Notes under the pieces: model-generated
Database searches by the model: none
Seen by the model: only the letters and a program-made list of their open reading frames with translations
Told to the model about the DNA's origin: nothing
Shown here: in pieces, positions 1 through 6,875 of the stretch
Layout of the letters: the number at the start of each line of letters is the position of its first letter
How positions within the stretch are numbered: the stretch's first letter is position 1
Assembly (NCBI GenBank): GCA_013298245.1
Contig: JAAFHD010000055.1
Span: forward strand, 1 to 13,070
Origin: Alphaproteobacteria bacterium
GTDB taxonomy: Bacteria > Pseudomonadota > Alphaproteobacteria > Acetobacterales > Acetobacteraceae
Direction: 5' to 3'
Length of the DNA stretch: 13,070 nucleotides
Made by a program: the position numbers and the translations under genes

Positions 1-245
1 AAGCCTTGCAGCAGCAGGTCGGCCAGCATGGCACCGGTGGGGCCGGCCAGGTTGCGCGGGCCGGTGGCCGTGGCGGTGGAGCCGGATGGGTCGGCAGGCG
101 TGTAACTGAGGAGGGCGAGGAGGAGGGCGACGCCCAGCAAGGCCACCGCGAAAGCGATGCATTGGGCGACCCAGCGGGCCATCTGGGCGCGTACGGCGGC
201 GGAGGCGATGCCCCCGGTGGCGTCTGCGGTGTCGGCACGGGCCAT
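1..245 (-). CDS. ftsK: FtsK-family DNA translocase, N-terminal fragment (cut by window start)
   Basis: The first 81 residues of a protein that runs off the left edge. After a polar N-terminus, a hydrophobic helix at about residues 28-47 is followed by SYTPADPS (47-54) and NLAGPTGAMLADLLLQ (65-80). This is the usual pattern of the first membrane segment and first periplasmic loop of FtsK/SpoIIIE four-TM domains ('LLSYxPxDPS ... N..GxxGAxLAD'). The family anchors at the division septum and pumps chromosome-terminus DNA during segregation; the motor domain is outside the window. The ATG at 245 is supported by an AAAGGA ribosome-binding site seven bases upstream. The leader before it is exceptionally G-rich on the plus strand (C-rich in the transcript). 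No clear sigma-70 promoter could be assigned. Identification rests only on this N-terminal pattern. Confidence 0.82.
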   Translation of the reverse strand, partial: MARADTADATGGIASAAVRAQMARWVAQCIAFAVALLGVALLLALLSYTPADPSGSTATATGPRNLAGPTGAMLADLLLQG

Positions 246-258
246 GGGCCGGTCCTTT

Positions 259-284
259 GGGGATCGGGTTGAAGGGCCGGGGGG
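259..284 (+). other. G-quadruplex-type motif in the ftsK leader
   Basis: Four G-runs of 4, 3, 3 and 6 bases (259-262, 266-268, 274-276, 279-284) are separated by loops of 3, 5 and 2 bases, which fits the standard G3+N1-7 rule. The G-rich strand is the template strand for ftsK, so an ftsK transcript would be C-rich here. It lies 14 bases upstream of the ftsK start codon. Folding is predicted from pattern only. Confidence 0.5.
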
Positions 285-301
285 AATTTGGGGAGGATAG
301 C

Positions 302-320
302 GGGTTGGGATGGGGAGGGG
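302..320 (+). other. Second G-quadruplex-type motif, short loops
   Basis: GGG-TT-GGG-AT-GGGG-A-GGGG with loops of 2, 2 and 1 bases. Such short loops are typical of stable quadruplexes. A further G-run (290-293) sits between this and the first motif, so the 62-base stretch 259-320 has nine runs of three or more G. It lies between the divergent ftsK and AlbA_2/ATPase genes. Confidence 0.55.
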
Positions 321-346
321 AAGGCTGGTTTGCACGCAGTGAGGCA

Positions 347-374
347 TTGTCAATCTGGCTGGTTAATAGAAAAT
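347..374 (+). promoter_or_regulatory. Possible sigma-70-type promoter for the AlbA_2/ATPase gene
   Basis: TTGTCA (347-352, 5/6 to the -35 consensus), a 16-base spacer and GAAAAT (369-374, 4/6 to the -10 consensus), about 70 bases before the chosen start at 446. It sits exactly where composition turns from GC-rich to AT-rich, so chance matches are more likely here. Tentative. Confidence 0.3.
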
Positions 375-445
375 GTACGCGGCCGAACGGACCCGCTTGC
401 ACGACACGGTTCTGGTTCGATCTTCTGTTTTGGAGTTTTTCGGAT

Positions 446-1906
446 ATGGAAATCCACGATCCTGAAGCCCTCCTGAGATCGCTATGCACTCTTAGTTCAG
501 AAACAAGTTGGCTGGAATTCAAAGAAAATAACTTTAGCGAAGATACGGTTGGGCAATATGTTTCATCTTTAGCAAATTCGGCGATGCTGGAAGGTAAGGA
601 TTATGCCTATTTGATTTTTGGCGTGCGGAATTCCGATCATGCGATTGTCGGCACTGATGTCGATTTATTCACCAAGCAAAAAGGAAACGAGGAATTTGTT
701 TTTTGGCTAACCAAACTAATTGAGCCTAAAATCGTGATACGGGTATTTCCGCTGGTGATCGACGACAAGCGTGTTGAAATTTTGTGTATCAAACCAGGAT
801 ACCAACAGCCAGTAAAATTCAAGAAAATTGCCTACATTAGAATTGGAACAAATCAGCAGCCTTTATCAAATCATCCCGAACGAGAAAGAGCTTTGTGGCA
901 AATTACATCGAGATATTCTTTTGAGAATAGTTTTATCGGAGAAAATTTTACTGCCGCTGATTTAGATAATGAATTCAATTACGATGCCCTTGTTGAGATT
1001 TTGAGAAAAAATACTATCGGTAGAGGGACAAGAATACAATATTTGAAGAGCGAAGGTTGGGTAAAGGACGATCTCCAGGGGAAATTTCAAATATCTACAC
1101 TGCTAGCAATTTTGTGCGCTCGAAATCTTAATAATTTCCCATTTTTGTCCAATAAAGGCGTTAGGTTGGTTGTTTACAGAGGAAAAGATAAATCAGACAC
1201 ATCACACGATTTCGATGGGCAGCGAGGTTATTTAATCTCATTTCAAAAACTCCTTCAAACAATATTGCAATTCTTGCCTATCAAAGAAATCATGGTTCAC
1301 GGAATAAGAAAAAATATATATGATTTCCCGGAGCTGGCAATCCGAGAATTTCTCGCTAATGCAATCGTTCATCAGGATTTTACAGCTAATGGATCTCGTA
1401 TTCTGGTTGAGGTATTTGATGATAAAATTAGATTTACTAATCCGGGTGAGCCATTGATTGCAATAGATCGATTCATTGACTCGCCATCAAAAACGAGAAA
1501 CGCTAGTTTCGCAAAAATTATGCGAGATGCGGGATTGTGCGAGCAGCGGGGGAGTGGCGTCGACAAGGCCATACAGGAGATCGAAAGAGCGGCTTTGCCC
1601 CCACCGCTAATACAGGCAATTGAAGGTTCGACCGTTGTTACAATATTTGGGCCGAGGCGGTTTGCCGATATGACGCCCGATGAGCGGATTCGGGCATGCT
1701 TTCAACATGCGTGCTTATGCTTTGAGCGTGGTTCACCAATGAGCAATGCATCGCTTCGCCTGCGATTGGGTCTATCCGAGAAGCAATACCCACAAGTTTC
1801 AAATGTGATTAAGGACGCCATCGCTGCTGGACGCATCAAGCCAAGGGCCGAAGATCAACCGAATCGTAACGCTCGATACGTGCCATTCTATGCCGAAGAT
1901 ATGTAA
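446..1906 (+). CDS. AlbA_2 (Schlafen-like) / HATPase_c_4 domain protein, probably acquired
   Basis: A 486-residue protein. Residues about 19-140 resemble the Schlafen AlbA_2 domain (ETSWLEFKEN at 19-28, YLIFGV at 55-60, IVGT at 67-70, IAYIRIGT at 128-135). Residues about 290-405 resemble HATPase_c_4: REFLANAIVHQDF (300-312) is the N-box, DDKIRFTNPG (325-334) and EQRGSGVD (366-373) are the later ATP-pocket motifs. The C-terminus (about 410-486) looks like a winged helix. Family members are annotated as ATP-binding or DNA-binding regulators; some lie near defence genes, but no function is established here. The start at 446 has GGAG ten bases upstream; the open frame back to 257 is GC-rich, Gly-rich and non-homologous. 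Three sampled lines of the body are 30-43% G+C against about 67-70% in neighbouring genes, which suggests horizontal transfer. It stands alone on its strand. Confidence 0.8.
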   Translation: MEIHDPEALLRSLCTLSSETSWLEFKENNFSEDTVGQYVSSLANSAMLEGKDYAYLIFGVRNSDHAIVGTDVDLFTKQKGNEEFVFWLTKLIEPKIVIRVFPLVIDDKRVEILCIKPGYQQPVKFKKIAYIRIGTNQQPLSNHPERERALWQITSRYSFENSFIGENFTAADLDNEFNYDALVEILRKNTIGRGTRIQYLKSEGWVKDDLQGKFQISTLLAILCARNLNNFPFLSNKGVRLVVYRGKDKSDTSHDFDGQRGYLISFQKLLQTILQFLPIKEIMVHGIRKNIYDFPELAIREFLANAIVHQDFTANGSRILVEVFDDKIRFTNPGEPLIAIDRFIDSPSKTRNASFAKIMRDAGLCEQRGSGVDKAIQEIERAALPPPLIQAIEGSTVVTIFGPRRFADMTPDERIRACFQHACLCFERGSPMSNASLRLRLGLSEKQYPQVSNVIKDAIAAGRIKPRAEDQPNRNARYVPFYAEDM

Positions 1907-2147
1907 TTGGTTGGCCGCCTTCCAGACTAAACTTAATAAAAATTGTTTTTTGTCAATGAGTTAGCGGCATGTCGTTTTGTATGTGGGCACCCCTCAGATC
2001 CAATGTCTGCTTGTGTCCGCCAACGATCTCACATCGCTCCGAGCATCAACGCTGCCTACGCCGGCCTGTTCGCGAAGCGAAGGCTCGCGGTCTTCCATGC
2101 ACATCAGGTACGAATCGGCGCGGCATATCGCCTCCATTGCACGTCCA
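1907..2147. other. Intergenic stretch of 241 bases, no convincing gene
   Basis: It begins AT-rich (to about 1957) and then returns to mixed composition. No protein I recognise is encoded on either strand; a 47-codon minus-strand frame (1994-2137) and a 73-codon plus-strand frame have no recognisable homology or ribosome-binding site. A short hairpin is possible at 2071-2089 (CGCGAAGC / GCTCGCG with a GAAG loop and one bulged base), followed by no T-run. The stretch may be a scar of the insertion that brought in the upstream gene. Confidence 0.5.
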
Positions 2148-2576
2148 CTACTCCGGTCCCCTGACCGGATTCACAACCTCCACCCCCACAAAATCCCGCT
2201 CATTATCCGTCACCACCACGCACCCATTCGCCACCGCGATCGCCGCAATCATCGCATCCAGCGCACTGCGCGGCCGCCCGCGCGGCGTCCCCTTCGCCAT
2301 CAACTCCGCCCACACCCGCGCCGCCTTCTCATCAAACGCCAGCACACGCCCCGCGAACAAAGCCCGCGGCCCCTGCGGCCCGGCAAACCACGCCTTCAGC
2401 TGTTCCCGCCGCTTCCCCGCCGGCTTCTCCAGCACGCCCCGCCAAATCTCCGCCACCGTCAGCGCCGCGATGAACAGGTCCTCATCCGCCTGCTCCGCCA
2501 TCCACCCAACCAGCGCCTCCGACGGCGCGGGCTTGGTGAAATTGCTGATGATGTTGGTATCCAGCAGGTAGCGCAT
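2148..2576 (-). CDS. vapC: VapC/FitB-like PIN-domain ribonuclease toxin
   Basis: A 142-residue PIN-domain protein, the usual length for VapC. The acidic active-site residues are all present counting from the ATG at 2576: D6 in LLDTN, E43 in TVAEIWRG, D107 in ALDAMIA and D124 in VTDNERDF. In this family they hold Mg2+ and cut RNA, often tRNA or rRNA, when the antitoxin is lost. The start overlaps the vapB stop (TGATG), so the two are translationally coupled. A GTG directly before (2579) is an alternative start and is better spaced (7 bases) from an AAGG. The N-terminal pattern 'LLDTNIIS...W......FIAALTVAEIWRG' is closest in style to FitB-type VapC proteins. GC content is like the chromosome. 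The RNA target cannot be read from sequence. Confidence 0.93.
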   Translation of the reverse strand: MRYLLDTNIISNFTKPAPSEALVGWMAEQADEDLFIAALTVAEIWRGVLEKPAGKRREQLKAWFAGPQGPRALFAGRVLAFDEKAARVWAELMAKGTPRGRPRSALDAMIAAIAVANGCVVVTDNERDFVGVEVVNPVRGPE

Positions 2577-2869
2577 CACAGATCGACCTTGCGCCCAGCC
2601 TCCCGCACCCGCGTCAGCGCAAGCCCCGACCCCACCAATGGCGAGGCCAGCAACGCCCGCACAATGCCGCCCTTCTGCGACGGCACCACCTGGCTCACCG
2701 CCGCGCGCAACCGCTCGGCTTCGGCGCCGCCCTCGGCCATGCGTTTGGCGACCGCGCGGATCAGCTCCCGGTCAGCATCGCGCCCGACCACCTCGAACCG
2801 CGCCAGGCCCTGCGCGCTCAGGCGCTTCCGGTAGTTGTCGATGGCGCGGCGCTGCGGACTCTGGCTCAT
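2576..2869 (-). CDS. vapB: VapB/FitA-like antitoxin
   Basis: A 97-residue basic protein immediately upstream of vapC and overlapping it by one base. Residues about 23-46 (ARFEVVGRDADRELIRAVAKRM) look like a short strand followed by a helix, as expected for a ribbon-helix-helix-type DNA-binding part. The C-terminal tail (SPLVGSGLALTRVREAGRKVDL, about 76-97) would be the toxin-neutralising segment. Such antitoxins inhibit the PIN toxin directly and repress their own operon. The ATG at 2869 follows an AAGGGGG six bases away; an in-frame GTG (2872) sits directly before it. The assignment rests mainly on position beside a clear vapC, plus resemblance to small alphaproteobacterial antitoxins with an N-terminal 'SPQRRAxDNYRKR' block known to me from similar pairs. 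Confidence 0.82.
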   Translation of the reverse strand: MSQSPQRRAIDNYRKRLSAQGLARFEVVGRDADRELIRAVAKRMAEGGAEAERLRAAVSQVVPSQKGGIVRALLASPLVGSGLALTRVREAGRKVDL

Positions 2870-2884
2870 CACAAGCCCCCTTCA

Positions 2885-2906
2885 GGATATACCCGGCAAT
2901 ATAACC
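2885..2906. promoter_or_regulatory. Probable VapB(C) operator: imperfect inverted repeat
   Basis: GGATATA-N8-TATAACC, arms matching at 6 of 7 positions, covering the putative -10 box of vapBC and lying 16-37 bases before the vapB start. Autorepressing toxin-antitoxin complexes usually bind such repeats. Inferred from position and symmetry. Confidence 0.45.
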
Positions 2907-2925
2907 AGAACCTCATCAGCGCCAA
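2898..2925 (-). promoter_or_regulatory. Putative vapBC promoter
   Basis: On the minus strand, TTGGCG (2925-2920) and TATATT (2903-2898, 5/6 to the consensus -10) are separated by 16 bases. Transcription would start around 2890, giving a leader of about 20 bases before vapB. The -35 box abuts the T-tract of the amtB terminator, so the toxin-antitoxin operon is insulated from amtB transcription. Confidence 0.45.
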
Positions 2926-2926
2926 C

Positions 2927-2956
2927 AAAAAAGGCCGGGGCTCCCACCCCGGCCTT
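2927..2956 (-). terminator. Rho-independent terminator of glnK-amtB
   Basis: A perfect 10-bp stem (AAGGCCGGGG / CCCCGGCCTT, 2931-2940 and 2947-2956) with a 6-base loop is followed on the minus strand by six T residues (2932-2927). It begins 23 bases after the amtB stop codon. Confidence 0.93.
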
Positions 2957-2979
2957 CCCATTCACTGCGTCGAAAGCGG

Positions 2980-4326
2980 TTACCCCAACCGCTCCCCATG
3001 CTGCGTCACATCCAACCCCTCGCGTTCCTCTTCCTCGGTCACGCGCAGGCCCACCATCACATCCACGATCTTCAGCAGAATGAAGGTGCCGATGCCCGAG
3101 AACGCGATCGTCACCAGCACCGACTTGATCTGAATCCAGACCATGCCCGCATTGCCCGCGATCAACCCCGAATAGGCCATTGCACCCGCCGCATCATCGG
3201 GCTTGTACAGCATGCCGTAGGCGAACACGCCGGTCAGCACCGCACCCAGAATGCCGCCGATGCCATGCACGCCGAAGGCGTCCAGGCTGTCGTCGTAACC
3301 CATCGCCTTCTTCAGCGCGGTGGCACCCCAGTAGCACACGATCCCGGCCGCACCGCCGATGATCAGCGCCGCCCCGGGGAACACCCAGCCCGAAGCCGGC
3401 GTGATCGCAACCAGCCCCGCCACCGCACCGGAAATCGCACCCAGCGCGGAAGGCTTGCCCTTGCCCATCCACTCCACCAGCAGCCAGGTCAGCGTGCCGG
3501 CGCAGGCGGCGATCATCGTCACCAGCATCGCCATGCCCGCACGGCCATCAGCCGCCAGCGCGGAGCCCGCATTGAAACCGAACCAACCCACCCACAGCAG
3601 GCAGGCGCCGATCATGGCGAAGGCCAGGTTGTGCGGCGCCATGTTGTCATGGCCGTAGCCGGTGCGCTTGCCGATCACCAGCGCCGCCACCAGGCCGGCC
3701 ACACCGGCATTGATGTGCACCACCGTGCCGCCCGCGAAATCCAGCGCGCCCCAGGCCCAGATCAGCCCGGCCGGGTGCCACACCGCATGCGCGATCGGCG
3801 AATAGATCAGCAGCGTCCAGGGCACGATGAACAGGCACATCGCGGAAAACTTCATGCGGTCCGCAACGGCGCCCAGAATCAGCGCCGCGGTGATGATCGC
3901 AAAGGTCATCTGGAACATCACGAAGACGGTTTCGGGGATGGTCGTCGCCACTTCCGATTCAGCGCCCATGCCGTAACCCAGCACGAAAGGCCCGTTCCAG
4001 TTGATGCCGTTCAGCATGAACTTCGACAGGTCACCGATGTAGGCATTGCCGTTCCCGAAGGCGAGCGAATAGCCCAGCACAATCCAGGACACACCCACCA
4101 GCGCGCAGACCACGAAGGACTGCATCATGGTGGCCAGCACGTTCTTCTTGCGCACCATGCCGGCGTAGAACAGTGCCACGCCGGGCAGCGTCATCATCAG
4201 CACCAGTGCTGTCGCCACGATCATCCAGGCGGTGTTGCCGGCGTCGATCTTGGGCTCATCGGCCGCCAGTGCGGGCAGTGCGAGGAAGGGCAGCGCGGCC
4301 AGCGCGCCCCAAAGGCTCTTCTTCAT
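2980..4326 (-). CDS. amtB: Ammonium transporter, Amt/MEP/Rh family
   Basis: A 448-residue inner-membrane ammonium channel. A signal peptide (MKKSLWG...LPALA, cleavage near A21) precedes about eleven hydrophobic segments. Residues known from E. coli AmtB align: F142 (F107 gate), W183 (W148), D196 in LDFAGGTVVHI (D160), pore histidines H204 and H354 (H168/H318, the latter in FGVHGIGG), and F251 with S255 in GWFGFNAGS (F215/S219). The acidic C-terminal tail ends EEEEREGLDVTQHGERLG. The ATG at 4326 begins the signal peptide and is preceded by an AAAG stretch nine bases upstream; a longer in-frame start at 4353 is unlikely. It lies 23 bases after glnK and is probably cotranscribed with it; GlnK blocks the channel when nitrogen is plentiful. 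A strong terminator follows. Confidence 0.97.
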   Translation of the reverse strand: MKKSLWGALAALPFLALPALAADEPKIDAGNTAWMIVATALVLMMTLPGVALFYAGMVRKKNVLATMMQSFVVCALVGVSWIVLGYSLAFGNGNAYIGDLSKFMLNGINWNGPFVLGYGMGAESEVATTIPETVFVMFQMTFAIITAALILGAVADRMKFSAMCLFIVPWTLLIYSPIAHAVWHPAGLIWAWGALDFAGGTVVHINAGVAGLVAALVIGKRTGYGHDNMAPHNLAFAMIGACLLWVGWFGFNAGSALAADGRAGMAMLVTMIAACAGTLTWLLVEWMGKGKPSALGAISGAVAGLVAITPASGWVFPGAALIIGGAAGIVCYWGATALKKAMGYDDSLDAFGVHGIGGILGAVLTGVFAYGMLYKPDDAAGAMAYSGLIAGNAGMVWIQIKSVLVTIAFSGIGTFILLKIVDVMVGLRVTEEEEREGLDVTQHGERLG

Positions 4327-4349
4327 CGTATGTCGCTTTCCTTGCAGGT

Positions 4350-4856
<507 letters not shown>

Positions 4857-6077
4857 TCACGCAGCGGCGATGCGCGCGCGCCCTGCCACGAAGGCCAGGA
4901 TGGCCAGGCCCTTGATGCAGGCCGCCAGCACCAGCATGGCCGTGGCATCCCCCGTCGCATCCCGCAGCAGCCCGAAGATGCCAGGCGCGAAGGCATAGGC
5001 GCCCTGCGCCAGTGCGACGATCAGCGCGACGACGCGCGCGGTCTGCCAGGGCGGAAATTCCGCCTGCGCGATCAGCGGCGGCAGTGACGTTGCATTGCCA
5101 ATGCCGAAGCCGAACAGAAACACGCCCAGCAGGATCAACCATGGCTCCGCCAGGCCGGACGCCAGCAGCGCCACCACGCCGCCGATCTGCACCGCATAGG
5201 ACAGCGCCGCCGCCCGGCGCCGGTCCACGCCTGGCCGCAGCAGCCAGCCGAACGCGGTGCGCCCCAGTGTTGCCGACGCTGTCGCCAGCCCCGCGACCAG
5301 CCCCGCCCAGGCCGCGCCCAGCGCCGGCACCATCAGCGAGAACAGATGCGCGATCAGCCCGATCTGCGCAAAAAGCCCCAGCGCCATGCCAGCCGCCAAC
5401 GTGCGGAAGCGCCAGTCGCGCCACAAGGCGGCGCCGTCCATCGCGGCGTTGGGCGGGGCGGGCGGCGCTGCGTTCGGGTCGCCATCGGGCGACTGGCCCA
5501 GTTCCTCCGGGCGGCGCGCGGTCACGCCGCGCATCAGCCAACCAATCACCACCAGCGTCACCGCGCCCACCAGCAACGCCGCACCCTGGAAGCCCAACCA
5601 GCCAATCAGCAGCACCCAGGCGGGCGAAAAAATCACGCCGCCGATGCTCGCGCCGATATACGCCATCGACAGCGCGCGCGGCCGTTGCTTGATGAACCAG
5701 GGTTGGATGATTGCGTTCACCGCGGCCGCGCCCAGCGTGACCCAACCCGCGCCCGTCAGCAGCGCCGCCGCGAAGATTTGCCACGGCGCAAAGGCCGCCG
5801 ACCAGCCCAGCAACCCCACCACCAACAACACGCTGCCCGACCAGGTCACGCGCGCCAGGCCGAAGCGCGCATGCAGCCTCGGCAACCGCGCCACCACCAG
5901 CGCGCCCACCAGGAAATGCAACGTGACGGCCGCCGATACCCAGGCCACAGGCCAGCCGCGCTCTGCTGTCACCGCGTGCAGATAAACCGGCGGCCCATAG
6001 AAGCCGAGGCCCCAGCCGAAGACCGCGATGGTGAAAGCGCCAGCGACCACGCGCCAGCCGGAAAATGCTTGTGTCAT
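4857..6077 (-). CDS. Major facilitator superfamily transporter, substrate unknown
   Basis: A 406-residue hydrophobic protein with two six-helix halves. A polar loop (about 203-235, with RRPEELGQSPDGD and a Pro/Ala stretch) splits them. Between helices 2 and 3, ARLPRLHARFGLARV (63-77) is a degenerate form of MFS motif A. The family moves small solutes across the inner membrane by proton coupling; members of this style are often called arabinose-efflux or oxalate/formate-type permeases, without evidence here for any substrate. The ATG at 6077 has only a weak G-rich ribosome-binding site. It is divergent from an ArsR-type regulator, 84 bases away, which may control it. It reads toward glnK but is separated by 168 bases containing the nitrogen-control site, so it is probably a separate transcription unit. 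Confidence 0.88.
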   Translation of the reverse strand: MTQAFSGWRVVAGAFTIAVFGWGLGFYGPPVYLHAVTAERGWPVAWVSAAVTLHFLVGALVVARLPRLHARFGLARVTWSGSVLLVVGLLGWSAAFAPWQIFAAALLTGAGWVTLGAAAVNAIIQPWFIKQRPRALSMAYIGASIGGVIFSPAWVLLIGWLGFQGAALLVGAVTLVVIGWLMRGVTARRPEELGQSPDGDPNAAPPAPPNAAMDGAALWRDWRFRTLAAGMALGLFAQIGLIAHLFSLMVPALGAAWAGLVAGLATASATLGRTAFGWLLRPGVDRRRAAALSYAVQIGGVVALLASGLAEPWLILLGVFLFGFGIGNATSLPPLIAQAEFPPWQTARVVALIVALAQGAYAFAPGIFGLLRDATGDATAMLVLAACIKGLAILAFVAGRARIAAA

Positions 6078-6111
6078 GCCCCCGCACTACACGCCGCGCG
6101 CCGCCTGTTGT

Positions 6112-6127
6112 TTCGGCCGCGCCCGAA
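6112..6127. promoter_or_regulatory. Possible operator in the MFS/ArsR divergent region
   Basis: TTCGG-N6-CCGAA, 5-base arms, in the middle of the 84-base gap between the divergent MFS and ArsR-type genes. ArsR-type repressors usually bind short dyads in such gaps. The arms are short and the region is GC-rich, so chance is a real possibility. Confidence 0.22.
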
Positions 6128-6161
6128 GCATTCGCCGCCGCCACCTGCTACGCTGCGCGCC

Positions 6162-6875
6162 ATGAAAGACGGACCCACCATCGCCGAAATCGCAGCCCTG
6201 ATCGGCGACCCCGCGCGCGCCAATATGCTGATGGCGCTGATGTCCGGCATGGCGCTGACCGCGGGCGAATTGGCGCGCGAGGCCAACATCACCGCACAAA
6301 CCGCCAGCGGCCATCTGGCGCGCCTGGCCGAAGCACACTTGATCCTACGCGAGGTGCAAGGCCGCCACCACTATTTCCGCCTGGCCGGCCAGGATGTGGC
6401 GGGCGCGCTGGAGGGCCTGATGGAACTCGCCGCCCGCCACGGTGGCTTGCGCGCCCGCCCCGGCCCGCGTGACGCCGCGATGCGCGAGGCGCGCGTCTGC
6501 TACGACCACCTGGCCGGCACCCAGGGCGTGCGCCTGCATGACGCGGTGCTGCGCCAGGGCCTGGTGGTGGCAACCGTGGATGGGCTTGGCCTCTCGCCCG
6601 CCGGCCGCGCGCGCTTCGCGGCCGAGGGCATCGACATCGCCGCCGTCGAACGCCCCGGGCGCCCGGCGTGTCGCGCCTGTCTGGACTGGAGCGAACGGCG
6701 CCACCACCTGGCCGGGCGCCTCGGCGCCGCACTGCTGCAGAACTTCCAGCAACGCGGCTGGGCGCGGCGCGATGAAGGCGGGCGCACGCTGCGTTTCTCG
6801 CGCGCAGGCCAGGCGGGCTTCGAGAATTTCCTGGCCGTGACAGTGGCCGCACCGCAGCCCATATATGGCGGATGA
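6162..6875 (+). CDS. ArsR-type winged-helix transcriptional regulator
   Basis: A 237-residue protein. Residues 1-75 are an ArsR-type winged helix: IAALIGDPARANMLMAL (10-26), LTAGELAREANITAQTASGHLARL (32-55, helix-turn-helix) and the wing VQGRHHYFRLAG (65-76). The C-terminal half (about 108-235) carries RVCYDHLAG (111-119) and CRACLDWSERRHHLAG (170-185). I recognise these blocks as typical of a longer ArsR subfamily. Cys113, His116, Cys170, Cys173 and His181/182 could bind metal or sense redox state; that is inference. The start at 6162 matches the family N-terminus but lacks a clear ribosome-binding site, so it may be near-leaderless. The stop overlaps the next start (ATGA), coupling it to the UbiH-family gene. 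Divergence from the MFS gene suggests it may control both units. Confidence 0.87.
   Translation: MKDGPTIAEIAALIGDPARANMLMALMSGMALTAGELAREANITAQTASGHLARLAEAHLILREVQGRHHYFRLAGQDVAGALEGLMELAARHGGLRARPGPRDAAMREARVCYDHLAGTQGVRLHDAVLRQGLVVATVDGLGLSPAGRARFAAEGIDIAAVERPGRPACRACLDWSERRHHLAGRLGAALLQNFQQRGWARRDEGGRTLRFSRAGQAGFENFLAVTVAAPQPIYGG

Noticed and set aside
257..445. In-frame N-terminal extension of the AlbA_2/ATPase protein from an upstream ATG.
   Set aside because: The extension is Gly-rich, comes from the G-run leader, and has no family similarity. AlbA_2 similarity starts just after 446, which has a GGAG upstream.
2071..2089. Terminator hairpin for vapC.
   Set aside because: The stem has a bulge, lies about 60 bases past the vapC stop, and no T-run follows on the minus strand.
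1994..2137. Minus-strand 47-codon frame and the overlapping plus-strand 73-codon frame in the gap before vapC.
   Set aside because: No ribosome-binding site, no recognisable domain or signal peptide, and atypical residue use.
2998..4320. Long open frames on the strand opposite amtB (similar ones lie opposite ligA and pyrC).
   Set aside because: They are His/Arg/Gln-rich antisense shadows, typical of high-GC DNA, across well-supported genes.
5346..6161. Extension of the ArsR-type gene far upstream through the MFS gene.
   Set aside because: The frame is open only because of GC-rich antisense bias. The winged-helix domain begins at the ATG at 6162.
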